From NCBI GenBank assembly GCA_002494895.1, contig DADA01000105.1, forward strand, positions 1 through 23,193: a stretch of 23,193 nt of DNA, written 5' to 3'. The notes beneath the pieces are model-generated. The model did not search any database. It saw only the letters and a list, made by a program, of their open reading frames with translations, and had not been told where the DNA came from. Both the position numbers and the translations under genes were made by a program. Below, one piece after another: positions 21,583 to 23,193 of this stretch (its first letter is position 1; each line of letters opens with the position of its first letter). The DNA is from Nitrososphaera sp. UBA210 (GTDB lineage Archaea; Thermoproteota; Nitrososphaeria; Nitrososphaerales; Nitrososphaeraceae).

Positions 21583-22152
21583 TTGCCAAAGCGCAAGATA
21601 AAGGAGGCAAAGCCTACCAGGCGGCTGGGCAAGAAAGAGCTCCTGATAGTTCCAATTGCAATGGGCGGCGCCACTCTGGTGGCACTTGTCATAATTCCCG
21701 CGCTCGCCCCACCTCCGGCTCCGTGGAGCATCTGCCTCAAGGGGCACGAAATTGAAACGTTTCAGCTTTACCCCAGGGTACAAGTCATAGTGGATGGGAA
21801 AGCAAAGCTGCTGCCAGATAATGTAGGCAAGCATCTGAGAGATGGCAAGGATTGCCTGCGGCCCATACATACGGATGGAGTCGGCGACGTGGTTCACATC
21901 GAATACATCAGGCCTGTCAGGTTCACAATGGACGACTTTATGAAAGTCTACAACGTCACCAATTCCATACAGGTTGTCGACAATTCCACCGGGTCAAATG
22001 TTTGGCAGACTCTGAACCTTACCCTATACAACATAGAGTATTCCTATTATTCCGAGGAGGGCAAGTTCACCGTTGTACCCAAGCCTTCAGACGTGCCGCC
22101 GTTTCCAAAGGAAAACACGCTGCTCGCGCGAATAGAACTAACCAGCAAATAG
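21583..22152 (+). CDS. Membrane-anchored extracellular protein, unrecognised
   Basis: The 189 residues have a basic N-terminus (PKRKIKEAKPTRRLGKK), one membrane helix (about 20-43), and then a soluble domain predicted outside the cell that begins PPPAPWSICLKGHEIETFQL. The two cysteines (SICLKG and DCLRPI) may form a disulfide. HTDGVGDVVHIEYIRPVRFT suggests a beta-sandwich with one conserved histidine pair. I do not recognise the family, though the layout is common among thaumarchaeal hypothetical proteins. Start is TTG 21583; ACTAATAACG about 29 nt upstream could be its TATA box. It is followed after about 41 nt by the dehydrogenase gene on the same strand. Confidence 0.75.
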   Translation: MPKRKIKEAKPTRRLGKKELLIVPIAMGGATLVALVIIPALAPPPAPWSICLKGHEIETFQLYPRVQVIVDGKAKLLPDNVGKHLRDGKDCLRPIHTDGVGDVVHIEYIRPVRFTMDDFMKVYNVTNSIQVVDNSTGSNVWQTLNLTLYNIEYSYYSEEGKFTVVPKPSDVPPFPKENTLLARIELTSK

Positions 22153-22193
22153 GAATAAATAGCGAAAAAAATGCCTGCGTAGTTGATTCCAGG

Positions 22194-23193
22194 TTGGCAA
22201 AGAGCAGGACGGCGGCGGTGATCAGAGGCGACGGTACGGGCCCTGAACTCGTCGACGCGATGACCAAGGTTTTGAAGGCCTGCAATTCCAAGGTTGAACT
22301 AATCCCATGTGATGCAGGATCAGAGTGGTGGCAAAAGACAGGCGGAAATTCGTACATCTCACCCGAGGTCTGGAAGCTGCTGGAAGAGACTGATGCCTGT
22401 TTCAAGGGTCCCACCACCACGGTCCCTATTCCGAATGCTCCGCGCAGCGTCGCTGTGAGCATCAGGCAGAAATTCGAGCTTTACGCCAACATCAGGCCGA
22501 TAAAGACATACAAGCATGCAGAAAAGCAGCTTGACTTTGTATGCGTGCGCGAAGCTACCGAAGGGCTTTACGCCGGCATTGAATTTCGGACAAGCGACGA
22601 CTCGGCAATCGCCATCCGCAAGACAACTCGCAAGGGCTGCGAGCGTGTCGCAAACAAGGGATTCCAGGTTGCAAAGGAAAGAGGCTTTGACAAGGTTTTT
22701 GCAGTAACCAAGCGAAACATACTCAAGGAAACGGACGGAATATTCTGGGCAGCGGTAGAAAAAGCGCAGAAACAGTTCAGGAGCATCCAGGTCGAGGAAT
22801 ACTACATTGACAACATGACCCAGCAGCTCGTAAAGAACCCGGAAAGATTCAACGGCAGCGTGCTCCTCAGCACCAACCTTTTCATGGATATCGTTTCCGA
22901 GTGCGCTTCTGGCCATGTGGGCTCCATCGGCAACGTGTACTCTGGCAACTATGGCGACACCTACGCAATGTTCGAGCCCGCGCACGGCAGCGCGCCAAAG
23001 TATGCAGGCCAGAACAAGGTAAACCCGGTCGCTACTGTGCTGTCGGGGGCGTGGATGGCCGAGTACCTGGGCGAAAAGCACGTCTGCGATGCGATCTTCA
23101 AGGCCACCGAAGATGTCATTAACGAGGGCAAGTACGTGACCTATGACCTAGGTGGTAGTGCTTCACTTTCGAAGATGGCAGACCAGATAGCGT
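22194..23193 (+). CDS. Isocitrate/isopropylmalate dehydrogenase family, probably isocitrate dehydrogenase (3' end outside window)
   Basis: An open frame from TTG 22194 runs off the right edge after 333 complete codons; no stop is reached. It begins MAKSRTAAVIRGDGTGPELV, the beta-decarboxylating dehydrogenase opening. It then has CFKGPTTTV, SIRQKFELYANIRP (substrate-binding Arg residues), REATEGLYAGIEF, YYIDNMTQQLVKNP (catalytic Tyr/Asp region), and FEPAHGSAPKYAGQNKVNPVA with the nucleotide-binding loop. The final visible DLGGSASLSKMADQIA is near the usual C-terminus. KYAG and VNP in the cofactor loop favour isocitrate over isopropylmalate dehydrogenase, giving 2-oxoglutarate for biosynthesis, but homoisocitrate or isopropylmalate cannot be excluded. 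ATAAAT near 22154-22160 may be its TATA box. Confidence 0.9.
   Translation, partial: MAKSRTAAVIRGDGTGPELVDAMTKVLKACNSKVELIPCDAGSEWWQKTGGNSYISPEVWKLLEETDACFKGPTTTVPIPNAPRSVAVSIRQKFELYANIRPIKTYKHAEKQLDFVCVREATEGLYAGIEFRTSDDSAIAIRKTTRKGCERVANKGFQVAKERGFDKVFAVTKRNILKETDGIFWAAVEKAQKQFRSIQVEEYYIDNMTQQLVKNPERFNGSVLLSTNLFMDIVSECASGHVGSIGNVYSGNYGDTYAMFEPAHGSAPKYAGQNKVNPVATVLSGAWMAEYLGEKHVCDAIFKATEDVINEGKYVTYDLGGSASLSKMADQIA

Noticed and set aside
22359..23081. A 240-codon minus-strand frame at the right edge
   Set aside because: It lies wholly antisense to the dehydrogenase gene, which has all family motifs; the reverse translation is not recognisable.
1..23193. CRISPR arrays or insertion sequences
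   Set aside because: No regularly spaced repeats were found, and no transposase frame or terminal inverted repeats of IS type were seen on either strand.

Overview
The window comes from an ammonia-oxidising archaeon (Thaumarchaeota/Nitrososphaerota), most probably of the Nitrososphaera type. The main evidence is a complete AmoC, the ammonia monooxygenase C subunit. A methylmalonyl-CoA epimerase suited to the 3-hydroxypropionate/4-hydroxybutyrate carbon cycle and many AT-rich TATA boxes about 27 nt ahead of ATG, GTG or TTG codons (leaderless archaeal genes) agree with this. So does a bacterial-style NHEJ pair (LigD and Ku), which is rare in archaea but, to my knowledge, present in Nitrososphaera relatives. 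The species cannot be named from the sequence alone.

Left part (1-8.2 kb): accessory island. A tRNA-Ser(GCU) gene opens the window. The last 20 bases of its 3' end recur exactly at 5465-5484, so about 5.4 kb is bracketed by tRNA-derived direct repeats like an integrated element, although no recombinase is visible. Inside are a minus-strand signalling operon and a divergent secreted beta-helix protein. The operon order is response regulator, membrane histidine kinase, winged-helix protein, PAS histidine kinase. The winged-helix gene appears to start by TGATG coupling to the kinase stop but carries an in-frame TAG at codon 28. Beyond the second repeat comes another minus-strand operon (small helical protein, eight-helix membrane protein, 43-residue zinc ribbon), a two-helix membrane protein and an OsmC-family protein. 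A degenerate third copy of the att-like motif lies at 8110-8122. The small helical protein of the second operon shares a domain pattern with the winged-helix protein of the first.

Middle (8.2-14.2 kb): defence and repair. A HEPN/MNT pair of toxin-antitoxin type is followed by ligD and ku, which converge with 5 bp between them. Together these two could carry out end joining: Ku binds ends; LigD trims, fills and ligates. A DUF72 protein and a small membrane-anchored peptide follow.

Right part (14.5-23.2 kb): core-like genes. Methylmalonyl-CoA epimerase is followed by an asparagine-synthase-like protein that lacks the glutaminase domain and ends in a zinc ribbon. A 45-residue YHS protein is divergent from a three-gene ABC export operon (ATPase, secreted anchored protein, MacB/FtsX permease) whose genes overlap by 4 nt. 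A 20-bp operator-like palindrome abuts the ABC promoter. A stand-alone amoC with a clear terminator follows. Its upstream region holds a 24-bp perfect palindrome, further dyads and a possible small RNA. Then come a calcineurin-like phosphoesterase, an anchored extracellular protein, and the start of an isocitrate-dehydrogenase-family gene that runs off the end.
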